A stretch of 64,000 nucleotides of DNA from Roridomyces roridus (Eukaryota; Basidiomycota; Agaricomycetes; Agaricales; Mycenaceae), in contig JARKIF010000032.1 in the NCBI GenBank assembly GCA_029378245.1, positions 62,001-126,000 of the forward strand. The letters run 5' to 3'. A model generated the notes under the pieces. The model had not been told where the DNA came from. It worked only from the letters and a program-made list of their open reading frames with translations, and searched no databases. Position numbers and translations under genes: made by a program. Below, in pieces: positions 22,568-35,147 of the stretch (position 1 is its first letter; each line of letters starts with the position of its first letter).

Positions 22568-24633
22568 ATGGCCTCACTTGAGAAGGACTCGAAGGATAGG
22601 CAACCCTCCGATTCGGAGAATGGTACTCCACCGCCCCTTTTCAGGATGGACTCTTTCCGGGACGATGACCGCGTCGTCCTCACCTGGCGCTCATGGATGG
22701 TGGTTTTCCTAGCTTGTTTCGCGATTTTTGGACAAGTGTTTGTTGTAACGGCTGCCGGGGGAGTCATTGCGTTCATCGTTCGCGACCTTGGGGAGCCTAC
22801 ATTAGCAGGTGAGCCATTCTTTTGGCTGGAAATTATTCATGGGCTTGAACTTCCAAGGATGGATTATACAGGTGCGGTTTGTTGAAAGCCTCGCGTTCTT
22901 TGGTTGAAATATGGTCAAGGGGCCGTTGCTCATGCAAACAGTTCTATCGCCCATAATTGGGCGGCTTTCCGATGTTCTTGACCGCAAATATCTCTCGGGA
23001 ATACCGCCTCTCATCGCCCTTGCCGGAGCGGTCGTAAGTTTCCCTCCCGTCTCATCCACCCGAATCTCACACGCCGTGGGCCGTGGCAGATATCCGCGAA
23101 AGCCGAGTCCATGTCCGTCTTGATTGGAGGTGGGGTGCTGATAGGAACGACGTTGAGCACGATTGCCATCGTTCAGGCCATTCCATCGTGAGCATATAAT
23201 TCATCTCGAGTTCAACTTGCGCCAATCGTGTTCAGGGAGATCCTTCCTTTGAAGTATCGGGCTCTTGCCAATGGGTTTGCTTTTCTGGCTGGAGCATTTG
23301 GTAAACGACTTCTTCCTTGTTGCGATCTGACTTTGATCACCATTTAGGTGGTCTCGTGGGCAGTCTGGGATCCGGCGGCGTGTAGGGCGGCGTTTTCAAC
23401 ATCCGTGAAAAAAGCGCTCATATTATTCTCAGAACCAACGCCAATCCTTCGGGTTGGAGGAATATTTTTTGGATGCAGGCCGCTTTCCACGGAATGACCT
23501 CTGTGGGGCTTCTGGGCTTTTATTGGCCTCCGCCTTCCGACTATCCACGCCTCACGTTTCGGGAGCTCGTCTGGGCGTGCGACCCCATCGGCTCGTGCCT
23601 GATGACCGCCGGAACGACGCTCCTACTGCTCGCCTTTGACTGGGCGGGCGGAACGTTCGCGTGGAGAGATGCACACGTGCTGGGACCGCTTCTCACCGGC
23701 GTCGTCCTCCTCATCTTTTTTGGGCTGTACGAATGGAAGGGCCGTAAGGATGGCATCGTCGCGCACGTATTCTTTGAGCGGGGACCCAACTTTATGCTGT
23801 CGTTGTTTGCCTTTTCCGTGGAAGGGTTTGTATTTTATAGCGCGGTCAACTCGGTCGTGCCACAGATTGTATTGAATCTTGGGTTTGAGACGAATGCCTG
23901 GCGAATAAGCGTCAGGCAGTTGTCGTACAACTTGCTCATCATTGTCAGCTCAATTCCCGTTACGTGCGTGTTTTTCCTGCAGTTTCCGATGGTTGTGTTG
24001 AAAAATTGGATTAGCTTGTACGCAACCAAGTACAAGGATCTCAAAAGCCCGCTCTTGCTCACCTTTTCCTTTTTCCTTGTCGTCTCAATCTGCTATGCGA
24101 CAATTACACCAAAATTGAACCACGCTCAAGTTGGATATAATATTCTCGCCGGCATTGGACAATCTGGTCCATTGACTTTGATCGTCGCGCTGACACAGTT
24201 CACGGCTCCTCACCAGTTCCTTTCTACCGCAACTGGCCTGGCTTTCAGCGCACGTGCAATTGGAGGTGCATTCGGAAGTGCCATCCTCGACGCTATCATC
24301 AACAACAAGCTCTCATCGTACGCCGAAGACGTCGGTGGCGCGGCTGTTGCGGCGGGTTTACCCAGTAGCTCTGTTGGTGCGCTCCTGCAGGCTCTCGCAG
24401 GCGGTGGACCCGTTTCTGGCATCGCAGGGATCTCGGACGGAATACTTGCTGCAGCAACAAACGCATCGCATAATGCGTATGCCAGGGCGTATCGGTTTGC
24501 TTGGATTCCGATAATTCCGTTTGTGGTGGTTGGAATGGTGTGCATTGCGTGTTTGAAGGGCGTGAAGGAGTTGATGACGGAGCATGTGGAAGCCACGGTT
24601 GAAAGGAGAGCGGAAGAATCGGAGAAAGTGTGA
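22568..24633 (+). CDS. Major facilitator superfamily transporter, Tri12/siderophore-carrier type
   Basis: Eight exons with introns at 22809-22857, 22872-22919, 23034-23089, 23188-23235, 23301-23347, 23382-23432 and 23964-24014. The protein (about 560 aa) begins with a polar, charged N-terminal tail, then at least twelve hydrophobic helices. Helix 2-3 carries GPLLMQTVLSPIIGRLSD, the DHA2-like GRLSD signature. Later marks are EILPLKYRALANGFAF, NPSGWRNIFWMQ and the late LSTATGLAFSARAIGGAFG. These fit the fungal Tri12 Pfam family, which includes siderophore-iron importers and small-molecule exporters; substrate cannot be assigned here. No siderophore synthetase neighbours it. The 51-nt intron at 23964 is in frame and stop-free. 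Confidence 0.8.
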
Positions 24634-24938
24634 CCTAATGTGACCAAAATCAAAATGATTCCGTCGGAGTGTAAATTACTTCCGGGCCGTCGGACCTGTG
24701 GGCCGGCAGCTGCCGGGGGTCTCGTGGATTGCAAGTTGTTCTTGTCGTGGTCGATCACAAGCAGGTCTTAGAAAGACGGCCTAGAGGCCTCCTCGCCTTG
24801 ACCCTGTCCATTTCCTGTGCGGCAGTGTTCTCGACCCCTACGTTTACCCGTCTGCGGGCGGATAATTCAGCCTTCCGCCGCGAGATCATTTCACGATCTG
24901 TTCCATAAACTTGCAGGCCGAGCCCCAGCCCGTTCGCC
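24634..24938. other. Intergenic spacer between MFS gene and GUT2
   Basis: About 300 bp of spacer should hold the 3' end of the MFS transcript and the promoter of the glycerol-3-phosphate dehydrogenase gene. I see no coding frame, repeat or recognisable control site. Confidence 0.5.
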
Positions 24939-27358
24939 ATGCCTCTCCTCCGTACCATATTCTCCCGTAGGAACCTCGCCCTAGCTGGAGGCGGCACCGT
25001 CTTGGCCACTGGCGGTGGCTACTGGTTCCTCAACTCTGGCCCCGCTTATCCCTCCTCTACCAAAGAAACCCGTCGCCCGCCCCCGCCATGGACCCCTCCT
25101 TCGCGAGAGCACATGCTCAAGTCCCTCAAGGCTTCCGGTCAAATAAAAACCACGGGGCTCGAGGACGAGGAATTCGATCTGCTCATCGTCGGCGGCGGCG
25201 CCACGGGGGCCGGTGTTGCTGTCGATGCCGCCAGCAGAGGTCTCAAGGTCGCCCTTGTCGAACGTGATGACTTTAGCGCAGGTGCGTCGTCCATTTTCAC
25301 CCGGTACCTTGCGGATCATTAAATTCATTTTCACATCCAGGCACTTCATCAAAGTCGACGAAACTCGTTCATGGGGGCGTTCGGTACCTCCAGAAAGCCA
25401 TCTTTGAGCTCGACTATGAGCAATACAAGCTCGTTCGCGAGGCCCTGCATGAGCGCCGCATCTTCCTCGAGACCGCGCCTTACCTCTCCAACATGCTCCC
25501 TATCATGCTTCCCGTGTACAAGTGAGTGTGTAATGCCTTGATTCCTGCTTATGCTTACAGTCCTGCAGGTATTGGCAAGTGCCATACTACTTTGCTGGGT
25601 GCAAGCTGTACGATATCCTCGCCGGAAAGGAAAACATGGAGACGTCGTATGTGATGAGCAAGGGCAAGGCACTCGAAACCTTCCCCATGCTCAAGAGCGA
25701 TGGTCTCGTCGGTGCGGTTGTCTACTACGATGGCCAGCACAACGACTCGCGGATGAACATGGCTCTCATCATGACTGCCGTCAAGCAGGGCGCAACCGTC
25801 GCCAACTACTGCGAAGTCACCGAGTTGCACAAGAACACCTTTGGCAAGCTCAACGGCGCACGCGTCAAAGACAATCTCAGCGGCCAAGAGTTCAACGTCC
25901 GCGCCAAGGGTATCATCAACGCGACTGGTCCCTTTTCCGACGCCCTCCTCACTCTCGACAACCCGGACCACAAACCGATCGTACAACCGTCCTCTGGTAT
26001 CCACATCACCCTTCCAAACTACTACTCGCCGCGCAAGATGGGTCTGCTCGACCCCGCGACCTCTGACGGCCGCGTCATTTTCTTCCTCCCGTGGCAAGGC
26101 AACACCATTGCAGGAACGACAGACTCGCCGGCGGAAGTTGAGCGTGAACCTCGGGCCAGGGAAGAGGAGATTCGTTGGGTTCTCGAGGAAGTACGGCGCT
26201 ACCTCTCGCCGGACATCAAAGTCCGTCGCGGGGACGTGCTGAGCGCGTGGAGCGGCCTGCGTCCACTCGTGCGGAACCCCAATGCCTCCAGCACGGAAGG
26301 GCTTGTTCGGAACCATATGATCCATGTGAGCACCAGCGGGCTGCTGACCATCGCGGGTGGCAAGTGGACCACGTACCGGTCCATGGCGGAGGAGACGGTC
26401 GATGAGGCCGTCAAGGTCTTCAAACTCCGCGCCGGCAAATGCGTCACTGAGAAGCTGCGCCTTGTTGGTGGCGATGGCTGGACGCGGAACATGTTTATTG
26501 GGCTCATTCAGCAATACGGACTCGAGACGGACATTGCCAAGCACCTATCTGACAACTATGGCGACCGGGCATGGACGGTGTGCTCCCTTGCTGAGCCCAC
26601 CGGTCTCGCGTGGCCGCTGCATGGACACAGGCTGAGTCCCTCCTACCCATTCATCGACGCGGAAGTGCGTTATGCAGTCCGCCACGAGTACGCCCAGACA
26701 CCGGTCGACGTCCTCGCCCGCCGGACGCGCCTCTCGTTCCTGAACGTTGCAGCGGCGCTCGAAGCCCTGCCTCGTGTAGCAGAAATCATGGCTGGCGAAC
26801 TGGGGTGGTCGAAATCGGAAAAGACAAAGCAGGTCGCGCGCGCTGTAGAGTTTTTGGGAAGTATGGGACTCGCTCCGGGGTCAGTCCCGCCACGTGAGCC
26901 GGCGTTGATCCAGGATGCTGTTATGAATGTCGCTCGTGCGCTTGGGCTCGTGGCGAGGAGTCAACCGGTCGTGTTTGGGTACAGCCGTGCCAAGTTTGAT
27001 AGCGCGGAGCTAGCAGCGCTCAAGGGTGCCTTTGCCCGCAGCGCCACTCTCGGCCAGGAGGCGCAGGCGCGTTTACCCAAAGTGGCTCTGGGTAGCGTGC
27101 TCAAGGAGGTTCCGGGGTATGAAGGAATCTCTGCGACCGAGTATGATTATGTGCTTGAGGAGGCGGGTTTTAAAGGGAGCAAGGATGTGGATTTCGATGA
27201 GTTCCTTGAGGTGTGTTTTTCTGTTTTTTACGTCTTGGTCACCTCTGACGGGCATGGTGTAGATCTGCGGAAACCTCAAGGAGGTTACATTGGCGCCCAA
27301 GCCGACCAAGCGTCAAAGACTGGCCATTCCTGTTGAGAAGAGCGGTGGCGGAGTTTAA
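24939..27358 (+). CDS. GUT2: Mitochondrial FAD-dependent glycerol-3-phosphate dehydrogenase
   Basis: The enzyme oxidises glycerol-3-phosphate to dihydroxyacetone phosphate at the outer face of the inner mitochondrial membrane, feeding ubiquinone. Four exons: 24939-25281, 25341-25521, 25569-27210, 27263-27358. The N terminus MPLLRTIFSRRNLALAGGG is a basic, hydroxylated presequence followed by a short hydrophobic stretch. The FAD site is LLIVGGGATGAGVAVDAASR. Other family marks are STKLVHGGVRYLQKA, INATGPFSD, WSGLRPLV and GGKWTTYRSMAEETVD. A degenerate EF-hand-like segment (YDYVLEEAGF, then DVDFDEFLE) lies near the C terminus, as in mammalian mGPDH. The frame is intact throughout. Confidence 0.93.
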
Positions 27359-27576
27359 ATGTTTATTCGACTGTACTGTAAACCATAGAGAACTACTTGA
27401 TCGAATAATAAATGCACAGTAGTCGCCCGAAGACTGTATTTTTCACCGCCGATTCCAATACAACTACACCAGACTCGGCGGTACGCCCATAAAACAACTC
27501 GGATCGAGAGGGATTAATTAAATACAACACGGCTAGCCAAGGACAGATTAAGTACAAAAGGGACTGGTAAGTATTT

Positions 27577-28907
27577 TTACACAACCGCGGTCTCGCGATC
27601 CTTTGACTGCGGGCTCGCCGGGGTGGTGGACCCGTCAGACAGGGAAGCTGCCTCGGGCTCAGGCGCGGTAATATGAAAACTAGTGGCACCTGCGCCCATT
27701 GTCGACAAGTGTCGTGTTTCCACGACGCTCCGAGTCCTGAAGTGGATAGGAGCGGCCATAGAAGAAGTCACTTCGGTGGCCAACGTGTCCGTCGACCATG
27801 CGCTTCCCTCTGCGACACGATAAAGAATTAACAGGTTGGCGATTTGCTGCAGGAGGTGTCAGAAATCTGGGTCAAGCTTCAAGTGGTAAGGCTGCAGCAC
27901 ACCTGGCAGTCAGAGGCTACACCCAGCCAAACTTGGTTCGTGGGGTTGTTGATAGAATATGTGACGAGGAAAAGCAGAGCAAAGACACTGTAGAGTGCCG
28001 CACTCTCAATGATGACCGAGGCCAACGACAAGTAGTGGTTTGCAAGATCTTCAGGGAGGCTCTGAAGGAGAGCGCGTCGGTAGGAGACCAGGCGGCCAAT
28101 AATGAGCAAGGTGAGGATGATGTTTGCCCCAAGAGAGAGGGCGTAGTAAGCAGTTCCGTAGGCCATGGGTTGTTTGCTATACATGGATAAATCAGGCTGA
28201 GACGATTCGAGCGTCCATAGGGTGCCCATGGCTTATTTGCTATGAGAAATAGTGCTTCGACCATGAAAGGGCGACGCTCACCAAAGGAAGCAAGTAGGAT
28301 GATCGAGGGGAAGGCAATAGCTGCCCATGCAACGCTTTTCCGACCAGAGGCGGCCCAGATAACGTAGCATCGCCATAACTGCGCGTGAAATAAACAACAT
28401 GTTTTGCAAGGTGGATTTTTTGCTCACCACCAGGAGATCGGACAGGAAAGTCAGAAGAAACAGTGTCGCATAGAAGATGACATTGACGGGGTTCGTCTGG
28501 CTGTCGAGGAAAAACTGCCACGGCCCCGCAGGGTAATTGCGACTAAGATGAATGTAAGATATAAAATTTTAGCAGTAGAACATCAAAATTCACTTGTCAA
28601 TGTATACGAATTGGACGGTGCGTGCTTGAATGGCGACAAACAGACTCTCGATAAGAAGCATGGAGGTCATGTAGGCCAAGAGAAACATGGGTTGGAGCCC
28701 ATTCTTTCTCCGCCGCCACAAAAAGCGGGCGCAATTGAAGAAGAGCACCAGCTGAATTCCATAGCCGGTGCCAGCGATCACATCCCCCGCGATCTAGGGG
28801 GAAATTGTACTTAGCAGGATCGCCCACAGATACACAGACGGACGTACAAAGTTGCGTTCATACTGGATTGTGGCTTGATCCTCGTTAGGGCCGTAGTAGG
28901 GAGACAT
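27577..28907 (-). CDS. Seven-transmembrane protein of an Agaricomycete family
   Basis: Six exons on the minus strand (28907-28848, 28793-28594, 28542-28428, 28378-28282, 28231-27903, 27846-27577) give about 356 residues in one frame. It starts MSPYYGPNEDQATIQYERNF. Hydrophobic helices follow: GDVIAGTGYGIQLVLFFNC, MFLLAYMTSMLLIESLFVAI, a third around VIFYATLFLLTFLSDLLV, AWAAIAFPSIILLASF, a fifth around LGANIILTLLIIGRLV, SVIIESAALYSVFALLFLV and a weaker last one. The tail is threonine/serine-rich. Many basidiomycete genomes hold paralogues of this type with no assigned role. A receptor function is plausible but unproven. Confidence 0.75.
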
Positions 28908-29447
28908 AATATGTCCAGTGTCACTGTGTCAACGAGGTGGGGGCAGATGTTCACAGTTCATTATGGCCGTCGAATAAGCTTATAAGCGAACTGTGCTCCA
29001 GGAACGCAAGGTTCCCGTCTATCAGACAGACAAACCAGTGTTTGAATTTGACATGATACCACCGCGACAGCGGGTACTGGCATTCACGGGAAGATATACA
29101 CGGTTGGCTACTCCTGCAACAAGAGGCGAAGGCCCAGGCCGTAAAGTGAGGCACAAAGTGGAGGAAAACAGCAAGAAAGCGGGACAATTAAACTGGATAT
29201 GGAGCACCATGAGGTACACAACAAGAGATCGTTCCAAGATCATTCTCAGCGGTTTCCATTTGACAGATTTGCAGTTCGTTGGAGCGTCGGCGGAGAGAGT
29301 ACCACCAGTGTGGAACAGGGAGGAAGGTAAAGATGGGCAGGGCCAATGACAGCATGTGATCGACAACAACCATCTCATCTTCCAAGTTCCTCGCTGGCAG
29401 TCAACTTACGCAATAAGACTCAATGATTCCGCACATTGCGACTTTAT
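28908..29447. other. Spacer with only weak open frames
   Basis: A minus-strand frame (29022-29385) contains a hydrophobic stretch (DHMLSLALPIFTFLPVPHWW), but I could not join it to neighbouring exons or match it to a family. I treat it as noise or a decayed membrane-protein fragment. The right side runs into repeat-element copy 1. Confidence 0.4.
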
Positions 29448-30985
29448 ATAGACACAGAAAAGGAATAAACTACAGGACTCGGGAGGGTGCGCCTTCTCGG
29501 TGTAAGGTATGCCTCGAGTCGGGATGGCAGAACGAATCCTGGTGGACAACGAGGACGACGCGACAACAAACACCCTAACCAACCCTGCCCAGCAAAGACA
29601 CTCCCCGAGTAGTGGCGCGTCCGTCCCCGTGGCCGGCGTCTTGCTGAACTTGTTGACGAGTTGGTATCGTGTCGGAGGTGGCTTTCGTCGTCGTTAAATC
29701 GCCCGCTGGCGAGGCAAGTGCGTAGAGGGGACGCCGGGGCGACTGGTATCGAAATAATCCGGACCCAAGTCTATCCGTCCCAACTACGCCCATCCATCTC
29801 GCACGCAGCGGTGTCCACCAAGTCGCTCACGCTTTGGATTCTCTCTTGGCGATCCCATGAGCCGACAGTGAAAGGCAAGAGATCGAGACGGGGCCATGAG
29901 TGAAAGCCAGCGAGGCAAGGACGCAGTGAAGACGCCGGGGCGACAGGAATCGAATGACCAAGTCTTTCCGTCAACACAGAGCCCATCCATCTCGCACGCA
30001 GCGATACCGGGGTCTTGACGCTACTCGAATCTGCATTGACGAGCCGAGGAGGGGATGTTGCGCGTGTGAGAGGAGGAGAGCGAGTAGATGGAGGTGTCGC
30101 GGTGTTCGTTTGCATGGAGGCGGTGTCGCGTTGGCAGCGAGTCGTGGAGAGGGTGACGCGGAGGAACTGAAAGTGGGTGAGACACAGTTGGAGTAGCAAC
30201 GGCAAGAGAACATACCAGTCATATACGAAAAGAATGGGTCCTCGCCATTGTGTGCCTAGTAGAGGAGGCGACAACAGCACTGAATGAGCGAGTTAGCTGG
30301 GACGACAAACAACTGAGCGATACTGACAAGGCGAGGTGGGGAAGAGCGGATAAGGGCAGCCGATGCACACGTCTAGTAGAGGGGGCGACGGCGACACTGA
30401 AAGAGTGGGTTAGCTGTGGTATGACGAAGAGAAAGTGGGACTTACAAGGCGGGGTGCGGGAGAGTGTGTGGAACCAATGCGCGCGTCTAGTAGAGGGCGA
30501 CGGCGACACTGAGCAAATGAGTTAGCTCTGGCGAAGCACAAGCTGTGCGAGACTCACAAGGCGAGGCGATGAGGATCAAGCAAGTCAAGCCATTGTGCGC
30601 CTAGCAGGGGTTAGACGACAACACTGGGCAAGAGAGTTAGCAGGAGCGGGAAGGGATACTGTGCCAGTCTGCGCGATACTCACAAGGCGAGACTGCGTGG
30701 AGCGAGTGGAGACAAACAGGGCGGGCGGGAACCCAAGATAAGATGGTGGTGGTTAGAGACAAAGCTCTGGAGGGCGGCTGACGCGCTCTTGCGCTTTTTA
30801 TGGAGAGCATTCATTTACGCGTGTCGGCAGAGGAATGGAGAGAAATCCCGATCCGCCCCGTAAGAACGGCGGCATCGGGAATTACCGGGAGGGCATTAGA
30901 CGCGACTTGGACGCGCTAAGACGCGTATTCCAGTGGTTCATTCGGGCTCGTGGTGAGTGTTGGGATGAAGAGAGAGTTCGCCGCG
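29448..30985 (-). mobile_element. Multi-intron repeat element, copy 1
   Basis: This is one of three related 1.5-1.8-kb elements (others at 37396-39085 and 48290-50055). Read on the minus strand it starts with a conserved segment and TATA-like CCATAAAAAGCG (30792-30803). It continues through several cassettes that begin with a conserved TGT(C/T)(A/G)CCGTCGC exon start, end CTCGCCTT and are followed by a GTAAGT...CTAAC...CAG intron. It ends in a 3' part with repeated CGCTGCGTGCGAGATGGATGG blocks. The left end shares about 60 bp of similarity with copy 3, outside the part shared with copy 2. A 3' open frame ending CEMDGRSWDG-stop is shared by all copies. Boundaries are approximate. Confidence 0.65.
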
Positions 30986-31127
30986 GCGACGCCGGCGAGG
31001 GAATGTGATGACCAACAACATCAATCCCTGATTTCAATTTTTTACAAGATGCAAAAATGTTCACTGTCGCAAAGTACAAGAAATCGGATACACAAAACAA
31101 GCAGCTCAAGTTACAGTGGAAATAGTT

Positions 31128-32278
31128 TCAGTTCGGCGCACCCGGAATAGGATTCGCTGCCCCAGGACCGCCAACGCTAATATTCCCCCATGGCGATATC
31201 CCAAAGGGACCTTCAATCGTAGCAGCAGGCCAAGTCGAATCATCAAAACCTGGGAGCTGGAAGCCAGCCGGAGTCCCCGTGTTTGACGTCCACTCTCCAT
31301 CTGTAACAAAGAGGACTGGAGCGGCACAGTCACACTGGGCGATGTTGATTTGTATCGCAGCTATAAGCCCAGCGGGGTTGGGCGTGGTCCCTTGATTCTG
31401 CGCAAAGACGGCAAACACGTAGTTTGCGGCTGGGGCGAGGCCGATACTGTACGTCTGCGCTGTCCCCCAACTGTTGCCAGAACCGACGAGGACGCCATTA
31501 ACGTATAGGGAGTAAGCGTCGTCGGCGGATATTATAATGGTAGCAGAGGTGGGAGTTTGGCCGGGAGGGGGAGTGTATGTCCGTCGGAAGGCGCGGTTCC
31601 CTGACGGTGCATTTCCGCCAACGACCTCATTTGTCCAGATCCAACTGGCATTGGCGATCGACAGGGTGGGAGCGTCTATGACTTGGGCTGTCGGGCCCCA
31701 TGGGCTGATACCAAACGCCCCCTCTCCAATAGCTGGCTTCCAGCTACTATCATCGAATGAAAGCTGTTCAAAACCGCTGGGAACCGTGGTGGAGTAGAGC
31801 CAAGTAGTGTCCGTGACGATATTGGTGGTGGTGCCGTCACTGTAGGTGATCTGGATGGCCGCAACGAGTCCAGCAGGGCTGGAGCCAGGGCCCTCGTTGG
31901 TGGCGTTGACGGCGAAGACGTTCAGGCAAGGACTCATGGCCACACAAAAGAGGTGCCCGATGTTGTAACCCCTGCCGCTGCCAGCTTCGATCCCGTTAAC
32001 ATAGAATGTGAAGATGTTGTCAACAGTGAGGAGGATGTCGGCCTGGACGGGCGTCTTTCCCAGGGGTGCGACGAAATCCTTGCGGAAGGCGCGATTGCCC
32101 GCTGGAGCTTCACCGCCAGATACTTCGTTGGTCCAGATCCAAGTCGAAGATTGGAGATCGAGGGCAGAGATGGGCGGGATGAGGGCCAACGCCGCGAATG
32201 CGATGGTCAAGAAAACTGGAAATAGTCATGTATTTGAGATGAGAGCAAAGCTGGCTGAGACTTACACTTGTAGACCAT
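31128..32278 (-). CDS. Secreted protein with two galactose-binding-like domains
   Basis: Exon 1 is only 13 nt (32278-32266), encoding MVYK and one base. After a 50-nt intron, exon 2 (32215-31128) completes a signal peptide ending PPISA-LD. The mature protein holds two copies of a roughly 170-residue unit. Each starts with STWIWTNE or ASWIWTNE, then GNRAFR, a V/S-DN/DD-aromatic-LYVNG strand, an N-V/F-FAV segment, PAGL-AAIQI, then a W-SGF or GF-LPGFDDSTW stretch, and ends GISPWG. This pattern resembles the jelly-roll carbohydrate-binding domains found beside rhamnosidase-type enzymes. No catalytic domain is present, so it may be a cell-wall or extracellular lectin-like protein. Confidence 0.75.
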
Positions 32279-34259
32279 GAGGAACTGGGCTGTTGAGAAC
32301 GAGACGCAGCCATTGTCCGCCTTTTATCCCTGGATATAATATATTCATTATTTAGCTGCCGCACGACATCGCGACGCAGGACAAACATCCAGGAGAGGCA
32401 GATTGACAGAAAGGTCAAGGATGTCAAGTACAGAAGTCGAAGCCTTGAATTCTGCGTTCCTTTGGGCCTGCTGCTCAATTTTTCAGTTGCCACCAGTTCT
32501 CTGCCGAGTCCACTTGTACCTTAGATGGATGGAGGAGATTCAGAGCGAGGGCCGCAATAGCCAGTGTTAACTGCCGGTACTTGAAGTCATTCTTCAATCC
32601 TGCATTATTGACATGGTTGTCGGCCTTTGTCGGCTTTTCCTCGCCAAAATTCGGTCCGAGCCGAAAGAATCAAGTGGCTCAGCCCAAGCCTCAGGCCGCG
32701 ACATTGGACATTAGAAAAGCCCTGCCAGGCCCAGGGCCAGAAGTCGGGACCAGGGTAAGAATGAAGTGGTAGAGAACAACTTGAAGGTCATCAGATGCCG
32801 CCAAAGCATATACTTGGACTTGAAGTCTCTCCGTGCTTGTCGATGTCTCCCCGTCGTCTTTCCCAGTCCGAGTCAAAGTGATCTGTGGAAAGTGCAAATG
32901 AGTACCGCCGACGATAGGTGGGATCGTGAATGTTCTGTTCGAGTATCTCGATCTCGGGTGTGGATTGGCAAGTTTCAGCGGGAACAGCAAGGAAGTACAG
33001 AAGGAGGTTATCAAGGAGCGAAGTGGATGTGGAGGATTCCGTGAGACGTAATTTGTATCGAGTAATTTATTGAGAACGATCACGAGACTGAAGACACGCG
33101 CGACAAGATACCACTAAATACACACTGGAGCGTCGAGTTGGTCGCTGGAAGTCGCAGTGGTGGTGATGGATCAAACTCGGAACGCTGCGCCCTAGCACCA
33201 CGTTCAGTGCAACCTGGTCAACCACCGACGCCTGGAGAATTATCGTTGCCCAGCGCGGTGGAGTCCAGTCAACTGCGGCAGGGAAATAGTGTTCTCCACT
33301 CAGGACGGTCCGGCACGGATGTTGCTTGCACGCCCTTTCAGAACGCCAAGAACCGCGGACGTGGGCAAACAACCGGCGGGCATTTTCCCTGCCGCTAGCG
33401 CTGGCATGTATTGTTCTGAGGGGATTCGGGACAACAGTGTTCGTAGAGTCATCACCGGTCGATCTAGAGAGATAAAAGGCACATAAGAGTGGGGAACGCG
33501 GGATGAAATACATTGGACCTGGGCGAGACGAGCCAATCTGAGCAAACGAGTCGATTGCGGTATTGGAGAGTTGCTGCAAGCGTTGACGGAACATAATTTG
33601 AGTGGCGAGGGCCATTGAGAGGCGATTCTACCTAGGCGAGGTCATGAAAGGAGTAGTAGACACAGATGGAGTGCTCACGGCATACTAGTACTGTCTAGCC
33701 AGGCACGGCGTTTCCTATGCGTTTGCTGGATAAAGTAGTCTTGGAAAGAGGTCTTCGGTGGCAGGTGCAGAGACGTAGATGCGTTGAATGCTCAGAGAAA
33801 CGAGAAGGTGGAAGGAGCGGTCAAGAGAGGTCAAGAGAGGATGTCACAAGAGTGTCACTTGATCTCATCGATCTCATCCTTCGACAATGACGATGCTCTT
33901 CTCCGGTCGAGGTCGGCCAAACGCGTCTTTTTTCGATTTATTTCGTCTGAGTCTACTGCCAGCATGCTTCAGCCCCTCGGTCGACGCGTCCCTGCGCTTC
34001 GCTTGGGTCAAACACGGTGGTTCGCTGACCCACTCGAAGCAGGACTTTGCTCGAGCGCGTTTCTTCTTCTGCGCCGGGCCCCAGGACCCTTGGCTGAAAG
34101 AGTGAGCGGTCTGAGCGCCTCTAACGAGTTTTCTGACAACGGGCAGGCTACTTTCCCGATCTCTTATCGTACGGTCTTTGTTCTGCTTCATCTCTCGACT
34201 GGAACGCCTTCATCTAGGTCCGCCATGCACTCTGGATATCCAATTCTATATCTGCCAAC
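32279..34259. other. 2-kb stretch without a confident gene
   Basis: Minus-strand open frames at 32691-33083 and 33067-33615 are long enough to notice, and the second begins MALATQIMFRQRLQQLSNTA. Neither shows a domain, a codon pattern or splice continuity that I trust. The sequence upstream of 34260 is presumably the leader of the next plus-strand gene. No repeats or RNA genes are visible. Confidence 0.45.
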
Positions 34260-34944
34260 ATGCAAATTCCTGTGGCTAACTACATCCTCGACGGTATGAC
34301 CCTTGTTACTCAGGCATATAGGCGACTGACCAGCTGTTCCAGACCGATTCGACCCCCGCAGAATCCAAGCTTCTGAAGAAGAAATATGGTTGAAAAAATG
34401 CATCTCTCCGAAAAAACCGATCGTACTGAACACTCTCAAACGCTCTCTCGACACTGAACTTCACGCGCACGATGCATCCTTCACCGACGTCGAAAGACCC
34501 ATGAAACGGGCACGCACTATACAGCCCGAGCCCACACTCACGCTCGCGTCTCCAAACCTGCTCGATATCTCTCCTCCTTCTCCATCAGCGTCTTTCTCAA
34601 CCCACAACTCGACACGTGTGCAATTTTACCGTAACTCGAGCCCCTGCGAAAAGCAGCCTGTCGATGAACTGAGCACACCATCCTCACCCGTCAAGGTCCC
34701 TGAGAAACTTCCCCGGATTGACCTGAAGACCATGCATCTCAAACGCTCCAAAAGTTCTCTTGTGTATGTAGAGTCGTCTTTCGAGTCATTCCTAGTATTC
34801 TTCATGCCATTTTATAGACCAACGTCGCGGATCTCCGTTGCTGCGCTTCTCAGTGTACCTCGTGCCACCGCTTGTGCGTTTGTCCTTGGCGAGATGTACG
34901 ATGGAAAAGTGTTTGGCTGCATGAATGGAAATGTGCCGGAGTAG
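34260..34944 (+). CDS. Small hypothetical protein, basidiomycete type
   Basis: Three exons (34260-34293, 34343-34763, 34818-34944) splice cleanly through 49- and 54-nt introns into about 193 residues. It begins MQIPVANYILDDRFDPRR, then has a lysine-rich KKCISPKKPI, a basic patch MKRAR and a serine/proline-rich centre (SPPSPSASFSTHN). A short RIDLKTMHLKRSKSSL element follows, then a more hydrophobic end with SRISVAALLSVPRATACAF. I do not recognise the family. The basic/serine mix suggests a regulatory or nuclear protein, but nothing decides it. Confidence 0.6.
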
Positions 34945-35147
34945 ATTTCGGGTCGTTCAGAGTGCTCATCGCCGTGTTTTCAAAGCAACCAATATATTCA
35001 TAAGACGTATGTAATCCCAATAATCCCAATTGACAGTGTCAGAAGAACGGTATCCGAAAGGAGAGCAAGTTTTTTTTTGGTTTTTTCTTTCGCGCCTGAG
35101 TAAGGAGTAATGATGGGGTAGCAAAACCAAGAAAATCGTTTTGTCGT

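Noticed and set aside
25555..26544. 329-codon minus frame inside GUT2
   Set aside because: It is an antisense shadow of a strongly codon-biased conserved exon.
29022..29385. Possible Ste3-like pheromone receptor fragment on the minus strand
   Set aside because: One hydrophobic stretch and a PHWW motif were seen, but no later family motifs or splice continuity.
30200..30280. Long minus-strand frame beginning MLLSPPLLGTQWRGP as a membrane protein
   Set aside because: Its hydrophobic start is translated intron and leader of the repeat element (the GTATGT...CTCAC...CAG stretch), not a coherent protein.
33067..33615. 183-codon minus frame starting MALATQIMFRQRLQQ
   Set aside because: Length alone is weak evidence; composition is mixed, no motif or splice partner was found.
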